Position numbers and translations under genes: made by a program. A stretch of 64,000 bases of DNA from an uncultured Eubacteriales bacterium. Lineage in GTDB: Bacteria; Bacillota; Clostridia; Oscillospirales; Oscillospiraceae. The DNA lies in NCBI GenBank assembly GCA_900549405.1, contig URNZ01000004.1, positions 12,326-76,325 of the forward strand, written 5' to 3'. The notes under the pieces were generated by a model. The model worked only from the letters and a program-made list of their open reading frames with translations, searched no databases and was not told where the DNA came from. Below are positions 34,980-43,904 of this stretch, piece after piece (position 1 is the first letter of the stretch; every line of letters starts with the position of its first letter).

Positions 34980-36125
34980 TTGAAGTGGTGGGAGCGGAAG
35001 AAGCGGCGGGGGGCGGCCCCGGTGGTGCAGGTGCGCCAGGGGGAGGGCCATCCCTTCGGCGTGCTGGACCGGTATACCCCATTGGGGACCGGAGAGGTGG
35101 CACTGTATCGGGCCATCCGGGAGGGGGTGCCCCTGCTGGACGCGGCCATTTGGAAGCTGGTGCGGCTGTGCGGCGGCGTGAAGGTGTTTGCGGAGGATAA
35201 GGCGGCCCAGGCGGGGCTGGAGGAGTTCTTTCAGAAGGTGAACATCGGCTGGGGACAGCGGGGCATCCAGGCCTTTTTGGACCGGTATCTGGACGACCTG
35301 TTCACCTGCGGCCACGCATTGGGGGAGATCGTCCTCACCGGGGACGGGCGGGACATCGCGGCGGTGCTGTGCGCCGACCCGGAGCAGGTGGAGGCCAAGC
35401 GGGGGGACAACCCCCTGGACTTTAAGCTGTGCCTGCGTCAGGCGGGGGAGCCGAAAGAGCTGCCCTGGCAGGAGCTGCTGCTGTTTACCCCCCTTCAGCC
35501 CACGGGGGACTGTCCCTGCGGGGTGTCTATGCTGCGGTCTATGCCCTTTTTGGCGGGCATTCTGCTGAAGATCTTTCAGGCCACGGGACAGAACTGGGAG
35601 CGGGCGGGCAACCTGCGCTTTGCGGTGGTGTGTAAGCCGGGGGAGGACGAGGGGGCCTTTGCCCAGGAGCGGTGTCGGCAGATCGCCGGGGAGTGGTCAG
35701 AGGCCATGCAGGCGGGCCGGGCCGGACAGGTGCGGGACTTTGTGGCCGTGGGCGACGTGGATGTGAAGGTCATCGGAGCGGACGGCCCCATTCTGGACAG
35801 CCAGGTGCCGGTGCGGCAGATCCTGGAGCAGCTGGTGGCCCGGACGGGCATCCCGCCCTTTATGCTGGGGCTGTCCTGGTCGTCCACCGAGCGGATGAGC
35901 ACCCAGCAGGCCGACCTGCTGACCAGCGAGATCACCGCCATCCGCCGCAGCGTGGAGCCGGCGCTGGAGCGCGTCGGGGAGCTGTGGGTGCGCCTCCACG
36001 GGTTTGGCGGCGGCGTGAAGATCGACTGGGAGGACATCAATCTTCAGGACATTGTGGAGGAGGCCAAGGCGGAGCTGTATCGTGCCCAGGCGGAGAGCAT
36101 CCGGCTGGGCAATCAGAAAAAATAA
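34980..36125 (+). CDS. phage portal protein
   Basis: The 381-residue protein occupies the portal slot between terminase and protease. The C-terminal half has the typical portal signature of a long helix region (MLGLSWSSTERMSTQQADLL, then EITAIRRSVEPALERVGELW). Portals form the dodecameric ring through which DNA enters the head. I start it at TTG 34980, 7 bases after AAGGAGG; the upstream in-frame start lies in the hairpin region and lacks a site. Confidence 0.85.
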   Translation: MKWWERKKRRGAAPVVQVRQGEGHPFGVLDRYTPLGTGEVALYRAIREGVPLLDAAIWKLVRLCGGVKVFAEDKAAQAGLEEFFQKVNIGWGQRGIQAFLDRYLDDLFTCGHALGEIVLTGDGRDIAAVLCADPEQVEAKRGDNPLDFKLCLRQAGEPKELPWQELLLFTPLQPTGDCPCGVSMLRSMPFLAGILLKIFQATGQNWERAGNLRFAVVCKPGEDEGAFAQERCRQIAGEWSEAMQAGRAGQVRDFVAVGDVDVKVIGADGPILDSQVPVRQILEQLVARTGIPPFMLGLSWSSTERMSTQQADLLTSEITAIRRSVEPALERVGELWVRLHGFGGGVKIDWEDINLQDIVEEAKAELYRAQAESIRLGNQKK

Positions 36126-36149
36126 AAACAGAAGGAGGGAGCGGAGCCT

Positions 36150-37085
36150 ATGCGCGTGACCAAGGCGTCTCAGGCCGGGGAGGAGACCCGGCTGGGGCCG
36201 GAGGAACTGGAGCAGATCAATCGTTTGGCCCGGCGGGAGCTGACGGCGGAGGAGGTGTATGCCTTTTCTGTGCGGCTGTGTGACAATGAGGTGGACCGGG
36301 ACGGAGAGCGGTTTGAACCGGAGACCCTGGAGGAGCTGGCGGGACTGTTTGTGGGCAAGTGCGGCATTTTTGACCACCAGTGGTCGGCCAAGGGCCAGGC
36401 GGCCCGGATCTATCGCACGGAGCTGGTGCGGGAGCCGGAAAAATTGACAAAGGCCGGGGACGGCTATTGCTGGCTGAAGGGCTATGCCTATATGATGCGC
36501 ACCGAGAGCAACCGGGACCTGATCGCGGAGATCGAGGGGGGCATCAAGAAAGAGGTGAGCGTGGGCTGCGCGGTGGAGCGCAGTGAGTGCTCCATCTGCG
36601 GGGCGGACAGGCGAAATGGCGACTGCGGCCACAAGAAGGGGGAGCGGTATGACGGGGCGCTGTGCTTTACCCGGCTGATGGGGGCCAGCGACGCCTATGA
36701 GTTTTCCTTTGTGGCGGTGCCCGCCCAGCCGGCGGCTGGCATCGTGAAGGGCATGGAGGGGCGCTTTCATACCCTGAAGGCCCTGGCGGAGGGGCACCCG
36801 GAGTGCGCCGGAGAGCTGGAACGGCTGGAGCGGGAGGCTCTGCTGGGCCGGAAGAGCGGGGAGCGGGCCAGAAGAGAGGCGGTGCGCTTCGGTCTGCTGG
36901 CCGGACTGGGGCTGGACAAGGCGGCCCTGGAGCGGCTGGTTGCCCCCCTGTCCCCGGAGGAGCTGGAGCAGGTGGAGAAGGCCTGGGAGCAGAAGGCGGC
37001 GGAGCGCTATCCTCTGTTTCCCCAGCTGCGATATGAGGAGCGGGAGCAGAAAGAGACGGGCCGGGACGGGGCCTTTTTGATCTGA
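36150..37085 (+). CDS. prohead protease-like protein (possibly fused to scaffold)
   Basis: The 311-residue protein carries a phage head-maturation-protease-like core: VDRDGERFEP, GKCGIFDHQW with a candidate His near 74, and KKEVSVGCAV with a candidate Ser near 134. An unusual Cys/His knuckle, CSICGADRRNGDCGH (about 147-161), follows. The C-terminal third is charged and helical and could act as scaffold. Its place between portal and capsid supports this. The assignment is by motif and order, not by a full family match. Confidence 0.7.
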   Translation: MRVTKASQAGEETRLGPEELEQINRLARRELTAEEVYAFSVRLCDNEVDRDGERFEPETLEELAGLFVGKCGIFDHQWSAKGQAARIYRTELVREPEKLTKAGDGYCWLKGYAYMMRTESNRDLIAEIEGGIKKEVSVGCAVERSECSICGADRRNGDCGHKKGERYDGALCFTRLMGASDAYEFSFVAVPAQPAAGIVKGMEGRFHTLKALAEGHPECAGELERLEREALLGRKSGERARREAVRFGLLAGLGLDKAALERLVAPLSPEELEQVEKAWEQKAAERYPLFPQLRYEEREQKETGRDGAFLI

Positions 37086-37149
37086 GAGCAGAACCCGCCC
37101 GGTGGGCGGATGAGCATAAAAACAGGAAATTGAAGGAGGAAACGCAGGT

Positions 37150-37491
37150 ATGAGCAAGATCTCGTTTGAGGGCATCGGCAGCGTGGTGGCTACTTTTCTG
37201 GCCGACAGCGGCGTGAAGGGCGGCCAGGTGGTGAAGCTGACGGGCAACGGTCAGGTGGGCCCCTGCTCCGCAGGCGACGCCTTTTGCGGCGTGGCCCTGG
37301 AGCCCAGGGCTGGTCTGGCCGCCGTGCAGGTGAAGGGCTTTGTCACGGTGAAGACGGCGGACACCCTGACCGTGGGCTGGGCGGAGCTGGCCGGGGACGG
37401 CGACGGCGGCGTGAAGAGGGCGGAGACCGACGGTGTGACGGTGCTGGTGGCGGATGTGAAGGATGACGGCACCGCCGTGATCTGTCTGTGA
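37150..37491 (+). CDS. capsid decoration-like protein (DUF2190-like)
   Basis: A 113-residue beta-rich protein (SGVKGGQVVKLTGNGQVGPCSAGDAFCGVAL...) resembling head decoration proteins that lie between protease and capsid genes in many phages. GAAGGAGGAAACGC precedes the ATG. Such proteins stabilise the expanded shell. Confidence 0.7.
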   Translation: MSKISFEGIGSVVATFLADSGVKGGQVVKLTGNGQVGPCSAGDAFCGVALEPRAGLAAVQVKGFVTVKTADTLTVGWAELAGDGDGGVKRAETDGVTVLVADVKDDGTAVICL

Positions 37492-37512
37492 TCGGGAAAG
37501 GAGAGGAAACGA

Positions 37513-38532
37513 ATGGCTTTTTCTTATGACAATCTGAAGTTGGACAAGGGGATGTATCAGGAGGCGGGCCGCAGCTTTAGCCAGGTGCTGGAGCGGCAGG
37601 ACCCCAGCGAGCAGTATAAGGGCACCAGCCTGGAGGGGCTGGACGCCTTTCAGCGGCAGCTGAAGCGCTTTGATATCAAGGTGAAGGGCGCGGGCAGCGA
37701 CGTGGTGGAGAAGTTTTTCCGCACCGCCGACTCCGCCGTGCTGTTCCCGGAGTACATCGCCCGCTCGGTGCGCCAGGGCATGGAGGAGGGGGACATCCTG
37801 CCCCACATCACCGCCGCCGTGACCCGCTTTGACGGCATGGACTATCGCTCCATCACCGCCGAGGCCGGAGGTGACAGCAAGCAGCTGCGCCACGTGGAGG
37901 AGGGCGCGGCCATCCCCGCCACCACCATTCAGGTGCAGTCTAATCTGGTGAAGCTGCGCAAGCGGGGCAGAATGCTGGTGGCCAGCTATGAGGCGGTGCG
38001 CTATCAGAAGCTGGACCTGTTCTCTGTGACCCTGCGGCAGATCGGCGCCCACATCGCCCGGGCCCAGCTGGAGGACGCGGTGGACGTGCTGAAAAACGGG
38101 GACGGCAACGGCAACGCCGCCAGCGTGTTCACCACCGCCGCCCAGGGCAAGCTGACCTATGACGACCTGGTGGACTTTTGGGCCAAGTTCGACCCCTATG
38201 AGATGAACGCCCTGCTGGTGTCTGGCGACGTGATGGTGAAGCTGCTGAAGCTCAGCGAGTTTCAGAATCCCCTTACCGGCCTGAATTTCCAGGGCACGGG
38301 CAAGCTGACCACCCCCTTGGGGGCCAATCTGCTGCGGACCTCTGTCCTGCCTGCGGGCACGGCCATCGGTCTGGACAAGCGATTTGCCCTGGAGATGGTG
38401 CAGGGCAGCGACGTGACGGTGGAGTATGACAAGCTCATCGACCGGCAGCTGGAGCGGGCCGCCGTGACCACCATCAGCGGCTTTGCCAAGGTGTTCAAGG
38501 ACGCCAGCCGGGTGCTGGAGGTCAAGAAATGA
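37513..38532 (+). CDS. phage major capsid protein
   Basis: The 339-residue protein has the HK97-like pattern: an N-terminal helical arm, then VLFPEYIARSVRQGM, a helix (QIGAHIARAQLEDAVDVLKNG) and a beta-rich end. It directly follows the decoration gene. No long delta-domain is visible, so scaffolding may be supplied by the protease-like protein. Confidence 0.85.
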   Translation: MAFSYDNLKLDKGMYQEAGRSFSQVLERQDPSEQYKGTSLEGLDAFQRQLKRFDIKVKGAGSDVVEKFFRTADSAVLFPEYIARSVRQGMEEGDILPHITAAVTRFDGMDYRSITAEAGGDSKQLRHVEEGAAIPATTIQVQSNLVKLRKRGRMLVASYEAVRYQKLDLFSVTLRQIGAHIARAQLEDAVDVLKNGDGNGNAASVFTTAAQGKLTYDDLVDFWAKFDPYEMNALLVSGDVMVKLLKLSEFQNPLTGLNFQGTGKLTTPLGANLLRTSVLPAGTAIGLDKRFALEMVQGSDVTVEYDKLIDRQLERAAVTTISGFAKVFKDASRVLEVKK

Positions 38533-38882
38533 GGGAGGACATCCTGGCGCTGTGCAGGGCCATGGGGGCGGGGGAGGAGCAGGACGTCCTGCTCCTCCCC
38601 CTGATCGAAGGGGCCAGCGCAGAGCTGGAGCACCTGCTGCGCCGGGGGGTAAAACCGGAGGACTGCGGCAGGAGCTTCGCATTGGCGGCGGCCATGCTGG
38701 CCATGGACGGACTGGAGGCGGCCCAGGGGGGCGGGCAGATCAGCGGCTTTACTGCCGGGGAGCTGTCCATGCAGCTGCGCGGGGAGAGCGGCGGCAGGAG
38801 CGGACTGCGGCAGCAGGCCCTTCGGCTGATGGCCCCCTGGCTGGGGCAGACGGGATTTGTGTTCCGGGGGGTGCCGGGCTGA
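38529..38882 (+). CDS. head-tail connector-like protein
   Basis: The 117-residue helical protein overlaps the capsid gene by 4 bases and sits where gp6-like adaptors are found. It has no clear motif. Role inferred from order. Confidence 0.55.
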   Translation: MREDILALCRAMGAGEEQDVLLLPLIEGASAELEHLLRRGVKPEDCGRSFALAAAMLAMDGLEAAQGGGQISGFTAGELSMQLRGESGGRSGLRQQALRLMAPWLGQTGFVFRGVPG

Positions 38883-39226
38883 TGGCTGAAAAAATGGCCG
38901 GACTGGCCAGGCACTGGCGGGCGATCCTGGCCCGGTATGGCCAGGACGTTATCGTCTTCCCCAAGAGCGGAGACGAGGGCGCGGAGACCCGGGCTTTTGT
39001 TCAGCCTTTGGCGGAGCGGGGGGAGGACCAGCGGGTCCCATCCCCCCTGGGGCTGCGGCGGGAGGACAAGTTTTTGTATCTGGGCCCGGGAACGGTCCCC
39101 CTGGAGGAGGGAGGACGGGTAGACCTGGGCCAGGAGCGCTATATGGTGCAGGCGGCCCACAGCATCGGGCCGGGGCTGTTCTGGCAGGGGGTCCTGCGGC
39201 CCATGGACGAGGAGAGGGGGAGCTGA
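38882..39226 (+). CDS. head-tail joining/closure-like protein
   Basis: The 114-residue protein starts at the ATG overlapping the previous stop by one base (38882). It contains a KFLYLGPGTVPLEEGGRVDLG beta segment seen in head-closure proteins. Role inferred from order and composition. Confidence 0.5.
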   Translation: MAEKMAGLARHWRAILARYGQDVIVFPKSGDEGAETRAFVQPLAERGEDQRVPSPLGLRREDKFLYLGPGTVPLEEGGRVDLGQERYMVQAAHSIGPGLFWQGVLRPMDEERGS

Positions 39227-39254
39227 ACTGGAACTGGAGCATATCCCCAAGGCC

Positions 39255-39725
39255 ATGGCGGACTATCTCACCGCCCGGGGAGCGGCGGCCATGACCGCCT
39301 GGACAGGCCGGGAGCGGGAGCGACTGACCCGGCCCACGGCGGTGGTGAGCGTGAGAAAGTGTCAGGTGGGCCCGGCGGGCTTTCAGGACTATCTGGGGGA
39401 GCGGTTTGACCGGGACAGCGGACAGTGGACGGAGCTGTATGGCCGGAAGGCGGAGCTGACCTTGGGACTGGACCTGTATGCCCCGGAGGAGACGGAGGGG
39501 GCGGCCATGGAGACGGCCCTGTTCCGCCTGGCCAGGGCCTTGGTCCGGGGCGGGCCGGAGGGCGTGAGCATCCGGGAGTTTTCCTGCGGGGAGACGGAGC
39601 ACGACAGCAAGGCGCGGCTGCTGCGGCGGAGCGTGCGGGCGGTGTGCGTGGTCTGTCTCACCGGGGAAAAGGAGCCTGCGGCGGCATTTTCGGAAATTGA
39701 AGTGCGAGGTGGATTGAAAGGATGA
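39255..39725 (+). CDS. minor tail/neck protein of unknown family
   Basis: A 156-residue protein placed just before the sheath gene, the slot of tail terminator/completion proteins. The ATG at 39255 is used, but a CTG at 39228 lies at better distance from GAGGAGAGGGGG, so the product may be 9 residues longer. It overlaps the sheath gene by 4 bases. Confidence 0.6.
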   Translation: MADYLTARGAAAMTAWTGRERERLTRPTAVVSVRKCQVGPAGFQDYLGERFDRDSGQWTELYGRKAELTLGLDLYAPEETEGAAMETALFRLARALVRGGPEGVSIREFSCGETEHDSKARLLRRSVRAVCVVCLTGEKEPAAAFSEIEVRGGLKG

Positions 39726-40771
39726 ATGTGACGGTACATCAGAGACCGGGGGTCTATTCCGCGTATGATGCCTCTTCTGTGGTCAGCGGCAGCGGCGGGG
39801 GCAAGCAGGTGGGCCTGGTGGCGGTGAACACCAAGGCCACGGCCAACGAGGTGAAGATCGTGACCAGCTATGACGGGGCGGTGAACGCCTTTGGTCAGGG
39901 GACCATGGCCGAGCTGATCCGCCTGGCCCTGAAAAACGGGGCCGGTTCTGTGGCGGCGGTGCCCATTGCCAGCGGCGAGGGCTATGGCGACGGCTTTGCC
40001 GCCCTGGAGGGGCTGGAGGACGTCACGGCGGTGATCTGTGACAGCACGGACGGGGACGTGCAGAAGGCCATGAAGGAGAGCGTGGAGACGGCCTCGGCCA
40101 ACCGGCGGGAGCGCATCGCCGTGGCCGCCGGAGGGGCGGAGGAGACGGTGGATGAGCTGATCGCCCGGGCCAAGGCCCTGAACCACGAGCGGGTGGTGCT
40201 GGTGGCCCCCGGCGGCGTGGACAAGAGCGGGGAGAATACGGACGGCTTAGGCGTGGCGGCGGCGGTGGCCGGAGCCATTGCCGGGGAGAGCGACCCCGCC
40301 GTGCCCCTGGGCGGGGCGGTGCTCACTGGCCTGTATGGTCTGAGCGGGCGGTATAACGACGGGGAGATGGACCGGCTGATCTTAGGCGGCGTGACCCCGG
40401 TGGAGAGTCTGGCGGGGACCATGGTCGTGGTGCGGGGCGTGACCACCCGGACCACCACGGGGGAGGCGGCAGACGCCACCTGGCGGGACTTGACCACCAT
40501 CCGCATCGTGGACGACGTGATCCCCACCCTGCGCCGGGCCCTGCGGGCCAAATTCCAGCGGGCCAAGAACACGGCCCAGAGCCGGGGAGCCATCCGGGCC
40601 CAGGTGGTGCTGGAGCTGGAGAACAAGAAAGCCCGGGAGATCATCACCGGGTATGAGAATGTGACGGTGACGGCGGACAGCCAGGACCCGGCCCGGTGTC
40701 TGGTGGACTTTTCCTTTACCGTGGCCCACGGGCTGAATCAGATCTGGCTGACGGCCCACATCACCGTTTGA
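39722..40771 (+). CDS. contractile tail sheath protein
   Basis: The 349-residue protein begins RPGVYSAYDASS, the usual start of XkdK-type sheath subunits, and ends in a conserved C-terminal domain (FSFTVAHGLNQIWLTAHITV). Sheath subunits surround the tube and contract on contact. This makes the particle myovirus-like. It is short compared with phage sheaths of 430-480 residues, comparable to minimal PBSX-like versions. Confidence 0.9.
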   Translation: MNVTVHQRPGVYSAYDASSVVSGSGGGKQVGLVAVNTKATANEVKIVTSYDGAVNAFGQGTMAELIRLALKNGAGSVAAVPIASGEGYGDGFAALEGLEDVTAVICDSTDGDVQKAMKESVETASANRRERIAVAAGGAEETVDELIARAKALNHERVVLVAPGGVDKSGENTDGLGVAAAVAGAIAGESDPAVPLGGAVLTGLYGLSGRYNDGEMDRLILGGVTPVESLAGTMVVVRGVTTRTTTGEAADATWRDLTTIRIVDDVIPTLRRALRAKFQRAKNTAQSRGAIRAQVVLELENKKAREIITGYENVTVTADSQDPARCLVDFSFTVAHGLNQIWLTAHITV

Positions 40772-40793
40772 GAGAGGGGAGCGTGAAGCGGGT

Positions 40794-41177
40794 ATGACTG
40801 GATTTCCCACCAGCAGCGACATTTATCTGGAGGTGGACGGCACCAGGGTGGCCGTGGTGCAGAGCTATTCCGCCAAGGCCAGCAAGAGCAGCACGGCGGT
40901 GGAGGCCTTTGGCGAGGCCGAGCCGGTGGCCACCATCGAGGGGCAGACCAGCCACGTGGTGGAGCTGACCCGGCTGTATGCCACCGACGAGGCCATTCGG
41001 GACGGCATCGACTTTTACAGTTTGAGCGGCTTCTCCCTGGTGGTGTGTAAGCCGGACCGGAAGATCATCTATTCCAACTGTCAGTGGAGCAGCATTCAGG
41101 AGAGCGCCACCCTGGGCAGCATGGTGCTGGAGAAGGTGACGCTGGTGGCCTCCCGCCGGATCGTGACGGAGGTGTGA
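40794..41177 (+). CDS. tail tube protein (XkdM-like)
   Basis: The 127-residue protein directly after the sheath gene has the beta-barrel profile of tube subunits (VVQSYSAKASKSSTAVEAFGE then GQTSHVVELTRLY). Size and position match XkdM. Confidence 0.85.
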   Translation: MTGFPTSSDIYLEVDGTRVAVVQSYSAKASKSSTAVEAFGEAEPVATIEGQTSHVVELTRLYATDEAIRDGIDFYSLSGFSLVVCKPDRKIIYSNCQWSSIQESATLGSMVLEKVTLVASRRIVTEV

Positions 41178-41179
41178 GC

Positions 41180-41563
41180 ATGGAGGGTTCCATCTTGGCC
41201 CAGCGGGAGCGGGTGAGCCTGGGCAATGGGATGGCGCTGCGGCTGCTGTCTGCCCTGGAGGTGCTCCAGGCCCGCCGGGAGGCGGGGGAGCTGGCGGGGG
41301 AGGACCGGGAGCGGGCATTGTGCTCCAACGCCTGCCTGCTGGCCCGGGCCCTGGAGCGGGAAGAGGACAAAAGTCCTGTTTTTTCGGACGGACGGGCGGT
41401 GCTGGCCGGGCTGACCGTGGAGGAGATCGGCAGTCTGGCCGCCCGGTGGTCTGTGCTCCGCCGGGAGAGCGACCCGGGGCTGAACGTGACGGAGGAGGAG
41501 CTGGAGAACGTAAAAAAAAACTCCGCAGTGACCCGGGAGAACGGCTGCGGTGGCGGGTGCTGA
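41180..41563 (+). CDS. tail assembly chaperone, short form (gpG-like, XkdN)
   Basis: The 127-residue helical protein starts at ATG 41180, three bases after the tube stop, and ends after a run of A in codons 112-114. Its place and the slippery run identify it as the first tail chaperone, which is normally made together with a frameshifted longer form. Confidence 0.8.
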   Translation: MEGSILAQRERVSLGNGMALRLLSALEVLQARREAGELAGEDRERALCSNACLLARALEREEDKSPVFSDGRAVLAGLTVEEIGSLAARWSVLRRESDPGLNVTEEELENVKKNSAVTRENGCGGGC

Positions 41564-41820
41564 GGGAGTTTCACGCCCTGCCAACCGAGGCGCGGGCCAG
41601 GGAGATGAAGGACCGGGACTATCTGTGGTGTCTGGCCAACGGGCTTTTGGACCGGGAGGAGGAACTGGGTCGGCTGTGCCCCGACTGCCGGGCAAAGGCG
41701 GAGCAGGCCCGGTGCCCCGTGTGCGGCAGGCCCGAGGACGCGGGACAGCCGGGGGAGGGCGGGAGCAATCCCGCCTTTGACCTGGAGCGGTTCCGCCGCT
41801 TGAAGGAGGGCGGCGAATGA
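41507..41820 (+). CDS. -1 frame extension of the tail chaperone (gpGT-like)
   Basis: After a -1 slip at 41512-41520 the ribosome would read on to the stop at 41818-41820, adding about 100 residues to give a protein of about 213. The extension contains a zinc-ribbon-like CPDCRAKAEQARCPVCG. It has no start codon or ribosome site of its own, so frameshifting is the only sensible route. It ends overlapping the next ATG by 4 bases. Confidence 0.8.
41512..41520 (+). other. slippery A9 sequence for -1 frameshift
   Basis: Codons GTA AAA AAA AAC become GTA AAA AAA AAA CTC after the slip, matching the A-AAA-AAA heptamer class. Confidence 0.8.
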
Positions 41821-42365
41821 TCGACTATCTGGAGCAGGAGAGCGGCCAGGCGGACGCTTTGGAAGAGCAGAGAAGGCGGCTGGCCGCCGCGCTGACCTCT
41901 GCCGCCGCTGCTGGGGAGAGCGGCGGCGTGGCTGGCCCGTCAGGGGCTGAGAAGATGGCTCGGTCTGATCTGGACGGCGGACCGGGGAAGACGGCAGAGA
42001 GCGAGCCTCTCCCGGCGGAAGAAGGCCAGACGGCGGAGGAGACGCTGCCCCTGTTGGAGGAGACGGCGCGGCTGGACCGGGTCCTGGACAGCGCCCAGGG
42101 GGAGCGGGCGGACCTGTTGGCCGCAAAAGCCAGAGGGGAGAGCTGGCAGGCCGGGAGAGCCGGAGGTCTCACCTGGGGACAGCCGGGGGTGGGGAACGGG
42201 AGAAATGCCCCGGCGTTTTGGGACGGGACCATCCCGGAGACGGGCCGGACGGGGGCCTTTGCCAGAGGGCAGGACCCGGCGGCGGAGCGGGAGCAGGCCC
42301 GAAACCTGGACCGGATCTTTCAGCGGGACAGCCGCCGGTATGACGGGGGCTTTTTCCTGTATTGA
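41817..42365 (+). CDS. unassigned 182-residue tail protein in the tape-measure position
   Basis: In contractile prophages the tape measure (usually 500-1500 residues) lies between the tail chaperones and the LysM protein. Here that slot has only this Ala/Gly/Glu-rich, low-complexity protein with an ordered end (RNLDRIFQRDSRRYDGGFFLY). I do not recognise the family. It could be a very short tape measure, a different tail protein left after loss of the tape measure, or an initiator. The frame is intact and is coupled to neighbours on both sides. Confidence 0.65.
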   Translation: MIDYLEQESGQADALEEQRRRLAAALTSAAAAGESGGVAGPSGAEKMARSDLDGGPGKTAESEPLPAEEGQTAEETLPLLEETARLDRVLDSAQGERADLLAAKARGESWQAGRAGGLTWGQPGVGNGRNAPAFWDGTIPETGRTGAFARGQDPAAEREQARNLDRIFQRDSRRYDGGFFLY

Positions 42366-42380
42366 CGAGGAGGAGAGAAG

Positions 42381-42947
42381 ATGACGCTATCGCCCATGCG
42401 GTATAAGGGCTATACCTGGCCCCACAATCCCAGGGTATATTCCATCGACTATGAGCGGAAGATGGCGGTGAACAAGACGCCCTTCGGGCTGTTCCACTTG
42501 CAGGACCTGGGGCGGACCAACCGGATCATGGAGGGGGAGGGGGAGTTTGTGGGGCCGGACGCCTATGCTCAGTTCGGAAAGCTGGCCAACGTGTTCTATG
42601 AGGACGGGCCGGGGCTGCTGGTCCACCCCCTGTGGCAGACGGCCAACGCCTATTTCGTCTCCCTGCGGCTGGAGCAGGAGCCCAGGCCGGACTATGTGCG
42701 CTATTCCTTTGCCTTTTGGGAGGACGACAGCTGGTATACCGGCCTGGCCGCCCAGACGGCGGGAGCCCAGAGCGGGGAGAGCGGCGGGACGTCCGCCGGG
42801 CCGGTGTATCACCGGGTGGTGAAGGGGGAGAGTTTGTGGGCCATCGCGAAGAAGTATGACCTGTCCCTGGTCAAGCTCATCGCCATGAATCCCCAGATCA
42901 AGAACCCCAATCTCATCCACGTGGGAGACGAGGTGAGAGTGGGGTGA
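42381..42947 (+). CDS. LysM tail/baseplate hub protein (XkdP-like)
   Basis: The 188-residue protein has an N-terminal tail domain (about 1-125) and a C-terminal LysM motif (YHRVVKGESLWAIAKKYDLSLVKLIAMNP, about 140-188). LysM binds N-acetylglucosamine polymers; in XkdP-type proteins it sits at the hub. It overlaps the next gene by 4 bases. Confidence 0.88.
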   Translation: MTLSPMRYKGYTWPHNPRVYSIDYERKMAVNKTPFGLFHLQDLGRTNRIMEGEGEFVGPDAYAQFGKLANVFYEDGPGLLVHPLWQTANAYFVSLRLEQEPRPDYVRYSFAFWEDDSWYTGLAAQTAGAQSGESGGTSAGPVYHRVVKGESLWAIAKKYDLSLVKLIAMNPQIKNPNLIHVGDEVRVG

Positions 42948-43894
42948 GAGGCTATGTGACGGACACAGCCGGGCGGCAGTGGCTGCTGCCCCAGCCCACG
43001 GCCTGGCGGATGGAGTATACCGCTGGGACGCCCTGCGACAGCTTTTGGATGCGCTGCCCCTGGGAGGCAGGCAGCGGGACGAAGCCGGGGGAGTGGTCCC
43101 GGTTTTGGGCCGAGCACGGGGGGGAGCGGGTATTCACCGGGGTGGTGGACGAGTGCCAGGTGGAGCAGTCGGGAAATGGCAGCGTTCTGGAGCTGTCCGG
43201 CCGGGGAATGGCCGCCCTGCTGCTGGACAACGAGGCCCTGGGCCAGGACTATGGCACGGCGACGCTGGAGGACATCCTGCGGGACCACGTGCGGCCATAT
43301 GGCATTCAGGCGGCGGCAGGGGCGAAGCTGCCGCCGGTGAGCCCCTTTTCCGTGGCCACGGGAAGCAGCGAGTGGTCGGTGGTATATGACTTTGCCCGGT
43401 ATTATGGCGGGGTGGCCCCGCGGTTTGACCGGGAGGGGCGGCTGGTGCTGACGGGCTGGCCGGAGAGGGCGGAGCGGCTGATCGGGGACGGGACGGCGGT
43501 GACGGAGCTTGTCTATCGGGACCGGCGGTATGGCGTTTTGTCCCAGGTGCTGGTGCGGGACCGGTACAGCGGCCAGACGGAGACGGTGAGCGACGGGGAA
43601 TTTATCGCCCAGGGGGGCATGGCCCGACGGGTGATGACCATGCCGGGGCGGAGCAATTTCCAGACCATGCGGTACACGGGCAAGTTTCAGCTGGAGCGGG
43701 CCAAGGGGGAGCGCATCCGGCTGGAGGTGGAGATCGGGGAGGCCTTCTCCGCCTGGCCGGGGGAGCTGGTGCGGGTGCAGCGCAGCGGCTGGGACCGGAA
43801 CGGGCTGTATCGGGTGGCCCAGAGCACGGTGGGGATGGACAGCCGGGGATATTGGACCCGACTGGAGCTGGCCCCGCCGGATTTCGTAGTTTGA
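42944..43894 (+). CDS. baseplate hub protein (XkdQ/gpD-like)
   Basis: A 316-residue gpD-like hub protein starting at GTG 42944 within the end of the LysM gene. It has the expected early EHGGERVFTGVVDECQVEQ segment and a beta-rich C-terminus. Hub proteins form the tip from which the tube extends. Confidence 0.85.
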   Translation: MRGYVTDTAGRQWLLPQPTAWRMEYTAGTPCDSFWMRCPWEAGSGTKPGEWSRFWAEHGGERVFTGVVDECQVEQSGNGSVLELSGRGMAALLLDNEALGQDYGTATLEDILRDHVRPYGIQAAAGAKLPPVSPFSVATGSSEWSVVYDFARYYGGVAPRFDREGRLVLTGWPERAERLIGDGTAVTELVYRDRRYGVLSQVLVRDRYSGQTETVSDGEFIAQGGMARRVMTMPGRSNFQTMRYTGKFQLERAKGERIRLEVEIGEAFSAWPGELVRVQRSGWDRNGLYRVAQSTVGMDSRGYWTRLELAPPDFVV

Positions 43895-43904
43895 GGTGAG
43901 GAGC

